A stretch of DNA of 64,000 nucleotides, from assembly GCF_900091555.1 (NCBI RefSeq), contig NZ_FMCX01000004.1, forward strand, positions 248,001 through 312,000, given 5' to 3'. The notes under the pieces were generated by a model. That model was not told the origin of the DNA and did not search any database. It saw nothing but the letters and a program-made list of their open reading frames with translations. Shown here piece by piece: positions 37,740-46,235 of this stretch. Origin of the DNA: Micromonospora mirobrigensis. Its GTDB lineage: Bacteria; Actinomycetota; Actinomycetes; Mycobacteriales; Micromonosporaceae. Within the stretch, counting starts at the first letter, position 1. Each line of letters starts with the position of its first letter. The position numbers and the translations under genes are program-made.

Positions 37740-40404
37740 CCGGCGCGCACAACTGGTGACCCGGGTGCGGGGGATGCTCGCCGACGCGCTCGGCGCCACC
37801 CGTACCCGCTCGACGTCCGCCGGCGCGGAGCTGACCGCCGCCCGCGACCGGCTGGCCCGGGTGCGCCGGGCGGCCGCCGCCGTGCCGGAACGGGTCGGCG
37901 CGCAACGCGACCGGCGGCTCGCCGAGATCGACACCCGGCACGCCGCCCGCCTCGCCGACCTGGCCCGACGGGCCGCCGACGCCGCCCGGCGGGAGGCCCC
38001 GGGCGCGGCCTCGGCCGGCTGGGACGGCTGGGCGCCCACTCCCGCCGGCCGGGGTGAGACGCCCGGTTCGGTGCGGGTCGGCACCGTCCACATCGACGGC
38101 GCCGAGCCGGTGCCCGCGCTGGTGCCGCTGCTCGACGCCGGGCACGTCCACCTGGCCGGCGGCGACCCGCAGGGGTACGCCACAGTGGTGCCCGCGCTGC
38201 TGCTACGCAGCGTCGGCCGGGCCGACCCCGGCGCGGTACGGCTGTTCGGGTACGACCCGGAACACCTCGGCGGTGGCCTGGCCGGCTTCGCGCCACTGGG
38301 CACCGCCGGCCTGCTCACCTTCGTCGGACCGGGCGGCCTGGGCCGGCTCCTCGACGACCTGGTGGAGCAGGTCCGGCGGATCAACGAGACCGTGCTGGCC
38401 GGCGAGTACCGGACGCTGCGCGAGCTGGCCGCCGCCACCGGGCGACGGCCCGAGCCGTGGCGGGTGGCGGTGCTGCTCGGCGGCGACGAGCTCTCCCGGC
38501 ACGAACGCGGCCAACTGGACCGGGTGGTACGCACCGGCGCGGCGTGCGGGGTGCACCTGGTGGTCCGCGGCATCGAGCTGCCCGACGACCCGACGGTCAC
38601 CCGGGTGCTGGTGGGGCCCGGTCAGGCCCGGGTGGGCGACCTCGCCGTCACCCTGGACGACGCGCCACCCGCCGCCCTGGTCACCGACACCTGCCGGGGC
38701 ATCGCCTCCCGGGTCAACGCCGGCCCGGCCCCGACCCCCTTCGCCGACCTGTTGCCGCCGGCGGACCGGATGTGGCGGGAGGACTCGGCCGGCGGGCTGA
38801 CCGCCCCGATCGGCGAGGGCCCGCACGGCCGGCCGGTCCTGCTCACCCTGGGCGACTACCCGCCGCACGCCCTGATCGGCGGCCCCTCCGGCACCGGCAA
38901 GACCAACCTGATCTTCGCCTGGATCGGCGCGCTGGCCGCCCGCTACTCCCCCGCCGAGCTGGAGTTCTATCTGCTGGACTTCAAGGAGGGGGTGTCCTTC
39001 GCCCGGTTCGCGCAGGGCCGGCGGGATCCGAGCTGGCTGCCGCACATGCGCCTGGTGGGCATCAACGTCAACACCGACCGCGAGTTCGGGCTGGCCCTGC
39101 TGCGGTTCCTCGCCGAGGAGCTACGCCGCCGCGCCGACGCGGCCAAGAAGCACGAGGTCACCAAGCTGGCCGAGCTACGCGCGGTGGACCCCACCGGGCA
39201 CTGGCCGCGGATCGTCGCGGTGGTCGACGAGTTCCAGGCGCTGCTCGCCGGCCGGGACGTGGTCGCCCGGGAGGCCGCCGACCTGCTGGAGGACCTGGCC
39301 CGGCGGGGCCGTTCCCAGGGCATCCACCTGGTCCTCGCCTCGCAGGACGTGCGGGGCATCGAGGCGCTGTGGGGGCGGCCGGCGCTGGTCGCCCAGTTCA
39401 CCCTGCGGATCGCCCTGCCCAAGGCGCTGCGCATCCTGGCCGAGCGCAACGACGCCGCCCAGTCGCTGCCCCGGCACCACGCGGTGATCAACGCGGAGTC
39501 CGGTCTGGTCGAGGGGAACCAGGTGGCCCGGATCCCGTCGGCCAGCGACTGGGAGAGCTGGAGCGACCTGCAACACCGGCTGTGGCGGATGCGCCCGCAG
39601 GACGCCGCGCCGGCCCGGCTCTTCGACGGTGACGCCGTCCCCCGCCTGGCCGACGCGCCGGACTTCCGGGGGTTGAACCCGCCCGAGGAGGGGGTGCCGC
39701 GCAGCCCCGTCGCGCTGCTCGGCGAGATCATCGACGTGCAGGCCCGCTCGGCGGTGCTGCGCCTGCCCCGGGCCCCGGGACGGAACCTGGCGGTGATCGG
39801 CACCCGGGTCGACGAGGCGTGCGCGGTGCTCGACGCGGCCGCCCGCTCGCTGGCCCGCCAGCACCGCCCGGGTGAGGCCAGGTTCTCCATCGCCTGCCTG
39901 GACCCGGACGCCGACCCGGCCGCCCGGGAGCTCTACGCCGACCTCGCCGACGACGCCTCGTGGTACGACGAGGAGACGCTGCCCGAGCTGATGGCCGAGG
40001 TCGGCGACTCGCTCGGCTCCCCGGGCGTGCCGAGCGTGCCGCACTACCTGCTGCTGTACGCGGTCGACGCGGCGGCCGGGCAGCTCGCCGCTCGGGCCGG
40101 CCGGCGTACCGGCCTGGAGCAGCTGCGCCGGATCCTGCACGACGGGCCGGAACGGCGTACCCACGTGCTGGGCTGGTGGCGGGGTGTGGCGCGGATGCGG
40201 GTGGACCTCGGCGGGGCGGGCGCCCGCACCGACCAGATCGGCGCCTGGGTGGCGCTGGACGTGCAGGGCGCCGAGCTCGGGTCGTCGCTCTATCCGGGCA
40301 CCGGCGGGCCGGACTGGTATCCCCGGCCGTGGCGGGGGCTCTTCTTCGACCGGGCGGTGCACCGCACCGGACAGGTGATCATCCCTTATGGTCCCACCCG
40401 ATGA
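37732..40404 (+). CDS. FtsK/SpoIIIE-type ATPase
   Basis: This 890-residue protein has a coiled-coil-like N-terminus at about 25-85, then a domain at 100-330 of unclear type, and one FtsK/SpoIIIE motor domain with Walker A GPSGTGKT at 384-391, Walker B VVDEFQ at 497-502 and the sensor-like LVLASQDVRGIEALWG. No membrane segments and no DNA-reading gamma domain are seen. Such free motors move DNA or, in type VII secretion, proteins. The GTG start overlaps the gene before it. C-terminal 250 residues are unassigned. The substrate is unknown. Confidence 0.88.
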   Translation: MADRRAQLVTRVRGMLADALGATRTRSTSAGAELTAARDRLARVRRAAAAVPERVGAQRDRRLAEIDTRHAARLADLARRAADAARREAPGAASAGWDGWAPTPAGRGETPGSVRVGTVHIDGAEPVPALVPLLDAGHVHLAGGDPQGYATVVPALLLRSVGRADPGAVRLFGYDPEHLGGGLAGFAPLGTAGLLTFVGPGGLGRLLDDLVEQVRRINETVLAGEYRTLRELAAATGRRPEPWRVAVLLGGDELSRHERGQLDRVVRTGAACGVHLVVRGIELPDDPTVTRVLVGPGQARVGDLAVTLDDAPPAALVTDTCRGIASRVNAGPAPTPFADLLPPADRMWREDSAGGLTAPIGEGPHGRPVLLTLGDYPPHALIGGPSGTGKTNLIFAWIGALAARYSPAELEFYLLDFKEGVSFARFAQGRRDPSWLPHMRLVGINVNTDREFGLALLRFLAEELRRRADAAKKHEVTKLAELRAVDPTGHWPRIVAVVDEFQALLAGRDVVAREAADLLEDLARRGRSQGIHLVLASQDVRGIEALWGRPALVAQFTLRIALPKALRILAERNDAAQSLPRHHAVINAESGLVEGNQVARIPSASDWESWSDLQHRLWRMRPQDAAPARLFDGDAVPRLADAPDFRGLNPPEEGVPRSPVALLGEIIDVQARSAVLRLPRAPGRNLAVIGTRVDEACAVLDAAARSLARQHRPGEARFSIACLDPDADPAARELYADLADDASWYDEETLPELMAEVGDSLGSPGVPSVPHYLLLYAVDAAAGQLAARAGRRTGLEQLRRILHDGPERRTHVLGWWRGVARMRVDLGGAGARTDQIGAWVALDVQGAELGSSLYPGTGGPDWYPRPWRGLFFDRAVHRTGQVIIPYGPTR

Positions 40405-41069
40405 ACGAACCGGTGACCAGTGAGACGTACGCGGCGCAGGTGCGCCGGCTCGCCGACCTGACCGCCCGGGTGGCGCGGCAGCGCGACGAGGCGCACGCCT
40501 GGTACGACCAGCAGTGCGCCGCCGCGCAGCGTGCGGTGATCGACGCCCAGGAGCAGGTGCGCCACGCCGAGGCGGAGCTCGCGCAGGCCCGTGAGTTGCA
40601 GGAACGGGTGGACGCCGAGGCGGCCCACCTGTGGCAGCAGCTGCGCGGGCGGCTCGGGGTGGGCGCCCGTCGCCTGGGCGACCCGCCCGCCCCGACCCGG
40701 GAGGCGTCGGGCGATCCGGTGCCGCTGCTGCGCGGCGTCCGGGAGCTGCTGGACCGGGCCGGCCAGCCGGGTGAGCTGCCGGCTTCGGTGAATCCGGTGC
40801 TGGCGCTCTGCGGGGTGGCCGGCGCCGCAGTGGCGTACGCCCTGGGTGCGGCGGCCCGGGCGCTGGGGGTGGCGGGCGGCGGTGACCTGGCCGTCGGCCT
40901 GCCGGTGCTGGCCCTGGTGGTCACCCTGCTCGGGCCGCTGCTGGGGCTTGCCCCGGCGAAGCTGGTGGCCGACCGCCGGCACGCCGTCCTCGGGCCCCGG
41001 CCGATCTTCGTGGTCCTGGTCGCCGGCCTGGTGACCACGATCCTGCTGCTGACCCTCCTGCCACGCTGA
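40401..41069 (+). CDS. Coiled-coil membrane protein of the FtsK module
   Basis: This 222-residue protein begins with a long coiled coil (about residues 5-80: AQVRRLADLTARVARQRDEA ...) and then has three membrane segments near 130-155, 165-187 and 198-218. Its ATG overlaps the ATPase stop (ATGA). It is a good candidate for the membrane anchor or channel partner of the soluble ATPase. No known family is recognised. Confidence 0.75.
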   Translation: MNEPVTSETYAAQVRRLADLTARVARQRDEAHAWYDQQCAAAQRAVIDAQEQVRHAEAELAQARELQERVDAEAAHLWQQLRGRLGVGARRLGDPPAPTREASGDPVPLLRGVRELLDRAGQPGELPASVNPVLALCGVAGAAVAYALGAAARALGVAGGGDLAVGLPVLALVVTLLGPLLGLAPAKLVADRRHAVLGPRPIFVVLVAGLVTTILLLTLLPR

Positions 41070-41191
41070 GCCGTCCACGTCGATCGCGGGACGGCGTGCC
41101 GCCGGGGCCCAGAGCGATGCGATGCGCGCGAAGCCCGCCGGTCGTCACCTTGGGTGATGTCGACAGGAACCGCCTGGCTCGCGCTCCGCCG

Positions 41192-41315
41192 CTTTGCTCT
41201 GCTGCCACCCACGCACCGCTCACGGAGAGTGCTCGCGGTCGCCTAGCGTTGCGCTCAACGGACGAACCGAATCCCAGCTCAAAGGACGTGTAGCGTCCGT
41301 GGCAGCAGAGCAAAG
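41192..41315. repeat. 16-bp perfect inverted repeat
   Basis: CTTTGCTCTGCTGCCA at 41192-41207 is matched by its exact complement at 41300-41315. The unit is about 124 bp, with no transposase and no obvious target duplication seen. Confidence 0.75.
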
Positions 41316-41373
41316 GGGCGCGGGGACCATCACCGCGGCACCACGTCCCTCACAGCGCGTGAGGCGAGCGCGA

Positions 41374-41392
41374 AGGTGACCGAAAGTCACCT
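41374..41392. repeat. Hairpin AGGTGAC-CGAAA-GTCACCT
   Basis: A 7-bp perfect stem with a 5-base CGAAA loop. There is no T-run after it, so it is not a classical terminator. Confidence 0.5.
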
Positions 41393-41587
41393 ACTCAGAT
41401 CCCCGCAACGAGGAACGGCAAGGCGGTCCGAGGGCGGGCAGGTGGGCTGAAGGACAGCCCGGCGACGACGCTGACGGTCCGCGGGGGCCGGGTGGGCCCG
41501 GCAGCGACCGTCCGCCGGGCCGGGTGAACCCCCGGCGGCGCGGAACGACCGCCGGGGCGAGGTGGTGCCCGCGAGACTGCCGGGCCG

Positions 41588-42877
41588 CTACCCGGCCGAG
41601 GAGGACGAGGCAGGGGTGACGACGGCCTCCTTGAGCAGCCGGCGGGCCAGGGTGCACCGGTCGGCGTCGTCGTCGAGCCCGGGCAGGTCGCCCACCCGGA
41701 TCCGGTCGGCGGTGAGCACCGCCCGCAGGGCCCGCTCGCACTGCCCGGGCAGCGTCAGGACGCGGTCGAACAGGCGCAGGGTGACCTTGCCGTCGCCGGT
41801 GCCGGTGAGCTGCCAGCGCAGGCCGGCGCGCGGCGCGATCTCGGTGTCGGCGTCCAGGGCGGCCAGCGCGGCGGCCTGGGCGAGTGGCCGGATCGGCGCC
41901 GGCCGGGCCGCCGGCCAGGCCCGCCCGCGCAGCCGGGCGGCCAGCACCGCCGGGTCGGCCCGCAGCAGCCAGTCGCGCAGCGCCTCGACCGTCTCGGTCA
42001 GCTCGGGCTCGACGGCGTCGGGGTCGGCCACGTCGGTGCCGAACGGCAGCCCGGCGCGCAGCCGCGGATCCTCGGCGGCGAGGGCGAGCAGCTCCTCGAC
42101 CAGGGCGTAGCGGGTCAGCGCCCGGATGCCCACGGTCAGGTGCAGCGAGCTGGACTCCTGCGCCTGGGCGCTGTGCAGCCAGCCCCGGGGCAGGTAGAGG
42201 GCGTCGCCCGGTTCCAGGACCACGTCCAGGGCCGCCGGTCCGGAGGCAGTGGCGGAGACCTCGTCGGCCCGTCCGCCCCAGGGCTGCTTCTCCAGCGGGT
42301 CGATGAGCACCGGCGGGTGGATCCGCCAGTGCTTGCGGCCGTCGACCTGGAGCACGAAGACGTCGTGGGTGTCGTAGTGGGTGGCGAAGCCCTGGCTGCC
42401 GGCCGGGGTGAGGTAGGCGTTGACCTGCAACGGCTGGGCCAGCGCGGTGCCCAGGTCGCGCGTGAAGTCGACCAGCGCCGGCCAGATCCGGTGCAGGCCC
42501 TGCAACACCAGGGTCGCGCCGTCGGCGTACTGGGCGAGGATCTTCTCGTCGAGGACCTGGTCGCCGATCTCGGCGCCGGCCCCACCGCCGCCGGTCCAGC
42601 GCGCCGCCGGCACCAGCTGGCCGTCCCTGGCGACCCGCAGGAAGGGGGTACGCAGGCCACGGCGGCTGAGCAGCTCGTCGGCGTCGGCGGGGCTGAGCAG
42701 GTCGGTGAAGCCCGCCGGGTTGGCCAGCTCGGCGGCGCGGGACAGCAGCGGCGCCCGCCCCCAGTGGGCGGCGGCGAACTTGGCCGGCTCGACGGCGATG
42801 CAGCGGGCCAGCGCCCGGGCGGCCGAAGACGGGACCGCCGGGCGGTCGTGGCCGCCCGGCGGGTCGAGGTGCGTCAC
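41588..42877 (-). CDS. JmjC/cupin-4 oxygenase, likely peptide-modifying
   Basis: This 429-residue Fe(II)/2-oxoglutarate-type oxygenase is related to ribosomal oxygenases (ROXA, YcfD). The iron site is probably H167 and D169 in THYDTHDVFVLQVDGRKHW and H235 in YLPRGWLHSAQ. A winged-helix-like C-terminal region follows residue 330. The GTG start lies 3 bp after the repeat-peptide gene, so the two are coupled. In ROXA the substrate is a ribosomal protein; here the adjacent repeat peptide, rich in Asp and His, is the obvious candidate. Substrate is inferred. Confidence 0.88.
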   Translation of the reverse strand: MTHLDPPGGHDRPAVPSSAARALARCIAVEPAKFAAAHWGRAPLLSRAAELANPAGFTDLLSPADADELLSRRGLRTPFLRVARDGQLVPAARWTGGGGAGAEIGDQVLDEKILAQYADGATLVLQGLHRIWPALVDFTRDLGTALAQPLQVNAYLTPAGSQGFATHYDTHDVFVLQVDGRKHWRIHPPVLIDPLEKQPWGGRADEVSATASGPAALDVVLEPGDALYLPRGWLHSAQAQESSSLHLTVGIRALTRYALVEELLALAAEDPRLRAGLPFGTDVADPDAVEPELTETVEALRDWLLRADPAVLAARLRGRAWPAARPAPIRPLAQAAALAALDADTEIAPRAGLRWQLTGTGDGKVTLRLFDRVLTLPGQCERALRAVLTADRIRVGDLPGLDDDADRCTLARRLLKEAVVTPASSSSAG

Positions 42878-42880
42878 GGC

Positions 42881-43186
42881 TCAGGCAGCGCTGCCGTCGG
42901 CGCCACCGTCCTGGTGACCCGGGGTCGCCCCGCCGTCAGCCGGGCCCTCGGCACCACCGTCGGCGCCACCGTCCTGGTGACCCGGGGTCGCCCCGCCGTC
43001 GGCCGGGCCCTCGGCACCACCGTCGGCGCCACCGTCCTGGTGACCCGGGGTCGCGCCACCGTCGGCCGGGCCCTCGGCACCACCGTCGGCGCCACCGTCC
43101 TGGTGACCCGCGCTCGCGCCACCGTCGGCCGGGCCCTCGAGGCCGGCGCCGGTGCTGGTCTGGATGTCGTCGTCGTTCAGTGCCAT
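42881..43186 (-). CDS. Repeat-containing RiPP-like precursor peptide
   Basis: This 101-residue product has a 16-residue leader-like start (MALNDDDIQTSTGAGL), four consecutive 21-residue repeats and one final Ala. Each repeat reads EGPADGGATPGHQDGGADGG plus Ala, with variants only in the first (ASAGH) and the last (ADGSA). It has no Lys, Cys or aromatic residues, and has Gly, Asp, Ala, Pro and single His/Gln per unit. GAGGGAGC precedes the ATG. Sited just before the JmjC oxygenase gene, it looks like a precursor whose Asp or His residues are hydroxylated. No transporter or protease is adjacent. Confidence 0.8.
   Translation of the reverse strand: MALNDDDIQTSTGAGLEGPADGGASAGHQDGGADGGAEGPADGGATPGHQDGGADGGAEGPADGGATPGHQDGGADGGAEGPADGGATPGHQDGGADGSAA
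42887..43138 (-). repeat. Four 63-bp tandem repeats
   Basis: Four head-to-tail units of 63 bp encode the 21-residue peptide repeats; copies run 43138-43076, 43075-43013, 43012-42950 and 42949-42887. Copies two and three are the same in protein and almost the same in DNA, which points to recent expansion. Confidence 0.9.
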
Positions 43187-43420
43187 GGGTGCTCCCTCAG
43201 GTGTGCCGCCCCGCCATGTGCCGGGGTTCGGTGGTGCAGCGGGTGGTACCCCACGCGCGATCTTCTCTAACCACACGGTAGAGGCCCCGGCCGGGCCGCG
43301 AGCCCGGTTCGCCGGGCCCGCCCACCGGCCCCGATGTCGGGACCGCCGGCCTACGGCCCGGCGGCCGGCCGGGGGCGGTGACAGGATGGACGGCGACCCG
43401 CGACGGCAGGGAGGTCGGCG

Positions 43421-43765
43421 ATGACGGGACCGCAGGGCGAGCCGCTGGAGGCGCTGCCGGAGGACTGGACCCGAGGGCTGGCCGTGGTGGCCCACCCCGA
43501 CGACCTGGAGTTCGGCGTGGCGGCGGCCGGACGGGCAACCCTGGACGCGGTCCGCGACGCCGGCAACCGGTGGGTCCCCCCCGAGCAGCTCACCGATGGC
43601 GGGCAACCGTGGAACGGGGTACGCCAGGTATGGGCGGCCGCCTCCCCGAAGTCTCGGCACGGGGTGCACGTCACCGCCACCTTCGACCGGGGGCTGGCCG
43701 CGCTGCGCGGGCACGGGGCGTACCTGAGCGGGCTGGCCGAGGTGTTCCACCTCGACCTGTCCTGA
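43421..43765 (+). pseudogene. PIG-L deacetylase remnant with internal deletion
   Basis: This 114-residue frame starts like a PIG-L (LmbE) deacetylase, with LAVVAHPDDLEFGVAAA carrying the AHPDD metal motif. It then jumps straight to the usual C-terminal part (TLDAVRDAGNRWVPPEQLTD ... GHGAYLSGLAEVFHLDLS). About 120 residues of the normal 230-250 are missing in frame, including the downstream metal-binding His region. It should be inactive. It has GGGAGG upstream and a normal stop, and lies 10 bp before the DUF72 gene, so it may still be translated. Confidence 0.75.
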
Positions 43766-43775
43766 GGCGTACGCG

Positions 43776-44534
43776 ATGGCGCTGGTGGTGGGCACCTCGG
43801 GCTGGCAGTACCGGGACTGGCGGGACCGGTTCTATCCGGCGAAGCTGCCGCAGCGGCTCTGGCTGGAGCACTTCGCGGGCCAGTTCGCCACGGTGGAGGT
43901 GAACAACGCGTTCTACCGCCTGCCCGAGCGGGACACCTTCGCCGCCTGGCGGGCCCGCACCCCGGACGACTTCTGCGTCGCGGTGAAGATGAGCCGCTAC
44001 CTGACCCACATCAAGCGGCTGCGCGACCCGCAGGAGCCGGTGGCTCGCTTCCTCGGCCGGGCCACCGCCCTCGGCGACCGCCTCGGTCCGGTGCTGGTGC
44101 AGCTGCCGCCGAACCTGCGCGCCGACCCGGACGCCCTGGACGCCACCCTGCGGCTCTTCCCCGCCGACGTGCGGGTCGCCGTGGAGCCGAGGCACCCGTC
44201 CTGGTGGACCGACGACCTGCGCCGCGTCCTGGAGCGTCGCCGTGCCGCCCTGGTCTGGGCGGACCGGCTCGGCCGGCCGGTGGCGCCGCTGTGGCGGACC
44301 ACCGACTTCGGCTACCTGCGGCTGCACGAGGGGCGGGCCCGGCCCTGGCCGCGCTACGGCCGCACCGCGCTGGCCAGCTGGGTCCGCCGCCTCGGCGAGA
44401 CGTTCGACGACGCGCGGCCGGCGTACGTCTACTTCAACAACGACCCGGGCGGGGCGGCGATCGTGGACGCGGTGGCCTTCGCCGGCCTGGCCCGCCGCGC
44501 CGGGCACCGGGTCACCCGCACTCCGGGCGTCTGA
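43776..44534 (+). CDS. DUF72 family protein
   Basis: This 252-residue TIM-barrel-like protein opens VVGTSGWQYRDWRDRFYPAK and has VEVNNAFYRLPERDTFAAWR, VKMSRYLTHIKRL and VAVEPRHPSWW, the conserved DUF72 pattern. The function is unknown; the fold resembles metal-dependent sugar isomerases or endonucleases. A second DUF72 gene lies at 45318-46190 in the other direction. Confidence 0.93.
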   Translation: MALVVGTSGWQYRDWRDRFYPAKLPQRLWLEHFAGQFATVEVNNAFYRLPERDTFAAWRARTPDDFCVAVKMSRYLTHIKRLRDPQEPVARFLGRATALGDRLGPVLVQLPPNLRADPDALDATLRLFPADVRVAVEPRHPSWWTDDLRRVLERRRAALVWADRLGRPVAPLWRTTDFGYLRLHEGRARPWPRYGRTALASWVRRLGETFDDARPAYVYFNNDPGGAAIVDAVAFAGLARRAGHRVTRTPGV

Positions 44535-44542
44535 CACGCGGG

Positions 44543-44569
44543 GGCCCGCCCCCGTCGCGGGAGCGGGCC
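44543..44569. terminator. Possible bidirectional terminator
   Basis: GGCCCGC and GCGGGCC form a 7-bp stem between converging genes. No T-run follows on either side. Confidence 0.4.
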
Positions 44570-44585
44570 GATCCGCCGGACGGCG

Positions 44586-45014
44586 TCAGGCCGTCATCCG
44601 GGCCACGTCGGCGGGCATGGTCGCCAGCACGTCGTCCCACTCGCCCTGGGTCACGTGCCGGCGCAGGGTGTCCAGCACCACCTGCACCACCCGCTGCGGA
44701 CCGCCCTGCACGTCGTACGGGAAGCCCTGGCGGACCTCGTACAGGAAGTCGTCGCGGTTGAGCTTGATCGGCACGTTCTCCGGCTGCCAGCCGTCGAAGT
44801 AGATGCCGCGGACCAGCACCGGCAACTGCGCGGCGAACTCCGCGCTCTCCTGCACCGGCATCCGGTCGCGCAGCAGGTGCAGCACGGTACGCAGGGCCGC
44901 GTAGGACTGGTTGCGCTGCGCCTTGGGCCAGCCGTAGGCCTGTTCGATGTCCTTGAGGATCAGGTTTGTCTTGTCCAGCGAGGACTCGAACGCGGAATGC
45001 AACTGCTCAGCCAT
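44586..45014 (-). CDS. DUF2267 family protein
   Basis: This 142-residue protein (MAEQLHSAFESSLDKTNLIL) shows the DUF2267 pattern AYGWPKAQRNQSYAALRTVLHLLRDRMP with QESAEFAAQLPVLVRGIYFD and FPYDVQGGPQRVVQVVL in order. The family is helical and of unknown function, sometimes linked to stress loci. GGGGGTGG precedes the ATG. Confidence 0.9.
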   Translation of the reverse strand: MAEQLHSAFESSLDKTNLILKDIEQAYGWPKAQRNQSYAALRTVLHLLRDRMPVQESAEFAAQLPVLVRGIYFDGWQPENVPIKLNRDDFLYEVRQGFPYDVQGGPQRVVQVVLDTLRRHVTQGEWDDVLATMPADVARMTA

Positions 45015-45201
45015 CTGCCCACCCCCGTGCGTCGGTTTCCCAGCGTCGGTCGTCGGTGCGCCGCGGCGGACCCGACGGGCCCCGCCACATCCGGGTCGGG
45101 TGCACCCGGTTGGGTCGCGCCGGCCGCCGGGGGTCGCCACCGGAGCCGACGACGTGCAGAACGGCTCCCCGTCGCGGGTCCGCAACCACTCGAACCGCCA
45201 T
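45007..45201 (-). CDS. Small basic protein upstream of DUF2267, uncertain
   Basis: A 64-residue frame starts at the ATG at 45201, with GGAGG and CAGGAG just upstream, and reads MAVRVVADPRRGAVLHVVGS followed by an Arg/Pro-rich tail. The last 8 bp overlap the DUF2267 start, so it could be coupled to that gene. The first 20 residues look strand-like; the rest is basic and low in complexity. No family is recognised. Confidence 0.4.
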   Translation of the reverse strand: MAVRVVADPRRGAVLHVVGSGGDPRRPARPNRVHPTRMWRGPSGPPRRTDDRRWETDARGWADG

Positions 45202-45317
45202 CTCCTGCCACCTCCGTACCCTCTCCGGCCGGGTCCGACGACCCGACCGCACACGCCGTCCATGCTGCGCGGCGATGGGGTGAGCCGGCCTCACCCGGTG
45301 GGGGTGAACTCCGACGG

Positions 45318-46190
45318 TCACCCGGCGTCGAGCAGCCCGGCCAGGGTGGTGGCGTTGGTCTGGGCGTAGTCCCGGTAACAATTGTTCATCAGCACGTGGG
45401 TCCGCTCGGCGGTGTCGGCCAACTCGCGCAGCTTCGGCGCCCAGTCCCGCAGCTCCCGGTCGGAGTAGCGGTAACCGAACTTCTCGTGGATGTCCTTGCT
45501 GGTCCACTTGTCGCTGTGCCCGTGGAAGCGGACCACCGCCAGGTCCGCGGTGGCGGCCAGCACCGGCGGCACCGACGACCGGTGCCCCTGCGGCATGTCC
45601 ACACAGACGAACGGCAGCTCGTGCCGGCGCAGGAAGGCCAGCGTCTCGTCCTGGTTGGCCCCGTCGAACCAGGACGCGTGCCGGAACTCGAAGACCGGGC
45701 GCAGTGGGGCGCACCGCTTCGCCACCTCGACCAGGTAGTCCTTGTGGTCGCGGCGGATCCCCCACCAGGGTGGGAACTGGAACAGCAGCGCCCCCAGCTT
45801 CCCCGCCTCGACCAGCGGGTCCAGCGCGGACAGGAAGCGCGTCCACACCTCCTCGTACGCCTGCGCGGGGAGGTCGTCGGGGTAGACGTTGCGCTTGTCG
45901 GTCTCCGGCCGGAGGTCCTTGTAGAGCGCCGAGACCCGGGTCGGGTGACCGGTCAGCAGGCTGAACGCCTTGACGTTGAAGGTGAACCCGGGCGGGGTGC
46001 GGTCCACCCACAGCCGCGCCGTCCGCTCGGCGGGCGGCGAGTAGTAGGTGGCGTCCACCTCGACCAGCGGGAACTGCCGGGCGTAGTACGCCAGGCGCTT
46101 CTCCGGGGTGTCCGCCGTCTGCGGGTACCAACCGGAGTCCAGCAGCGTCCGGTCGGTCCACGAGGCGGTGCCCACCTTCATCTCACCCAT
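45318..46190 (-). CDS. DUF72 family protein, second copy
   Basis: This 290-residue protein has VGTASWTDRTLLDSGWYPQT, VEVDATYYSPPAERTARLWV, NVKAFSLLTGHPTR, and VFEFRHASWFDGANQDETLA, all DUF72 markers, but is only loosely similar to the copy at 43776. It is longer because of an insertion around residues 90-115. An in-frame ATG at 46181 is an alternative start. Function unknown. Confidence 0.93.
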   Translation of the reverse strand: MGEMKVGTASWTDRTLLDSGWYPQTADTPEKRLAYYARQFPLVEVDATYYSPPAERTARLWVDRTPPGFTFNVKAFSLLTGHPTRVSALYKDLRPETDKRNVYPDDLPAQAYEEVWTRFLSALDPLVEAGKLGALLFQFPPWWGIRRDHKDYLVEVAKRCAPLRPVFEFRHASWFDGANQDETLAFLRRHELPFVCVDMPQGHRSSVPPVLAATADLAVVRFHGHSDKWTSKDIHEKFGYRYSDRELRDWAPKLRELADTAERTHVLMNNCYRDYAQTNATTLAGLLDAG

Positions 46191-46235
46191 GGGTGGAGTC
46201 CACCGCGTTGCGGCCCGACCGGCAACCGGTCCGGC

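Larger units (their letters stand above)
41070..41587. other. 518-bp gene-free region with inverted repeats
   Basis: No convincing gene is seen on either strand. The region is less GC-rich than its neighbours and holds a 16-bp perfect inverted repeat with 92 bp between arms, a short GGACG/CGTCC hairpin inside it near 41283-41297, a second hairpin at 41374-41392, and a TCACC/GGTGA pair around 41147-41159. It may be a structured RNA, a MITE-like element or remains of one. Confidence 0.5.

Noticed and set aside
42887..43138. CRISPR-like array
   Set aside because: The four 63-bp copies are head to tail with no spacers and are part of a coding frame with a good ribosome-binding site.
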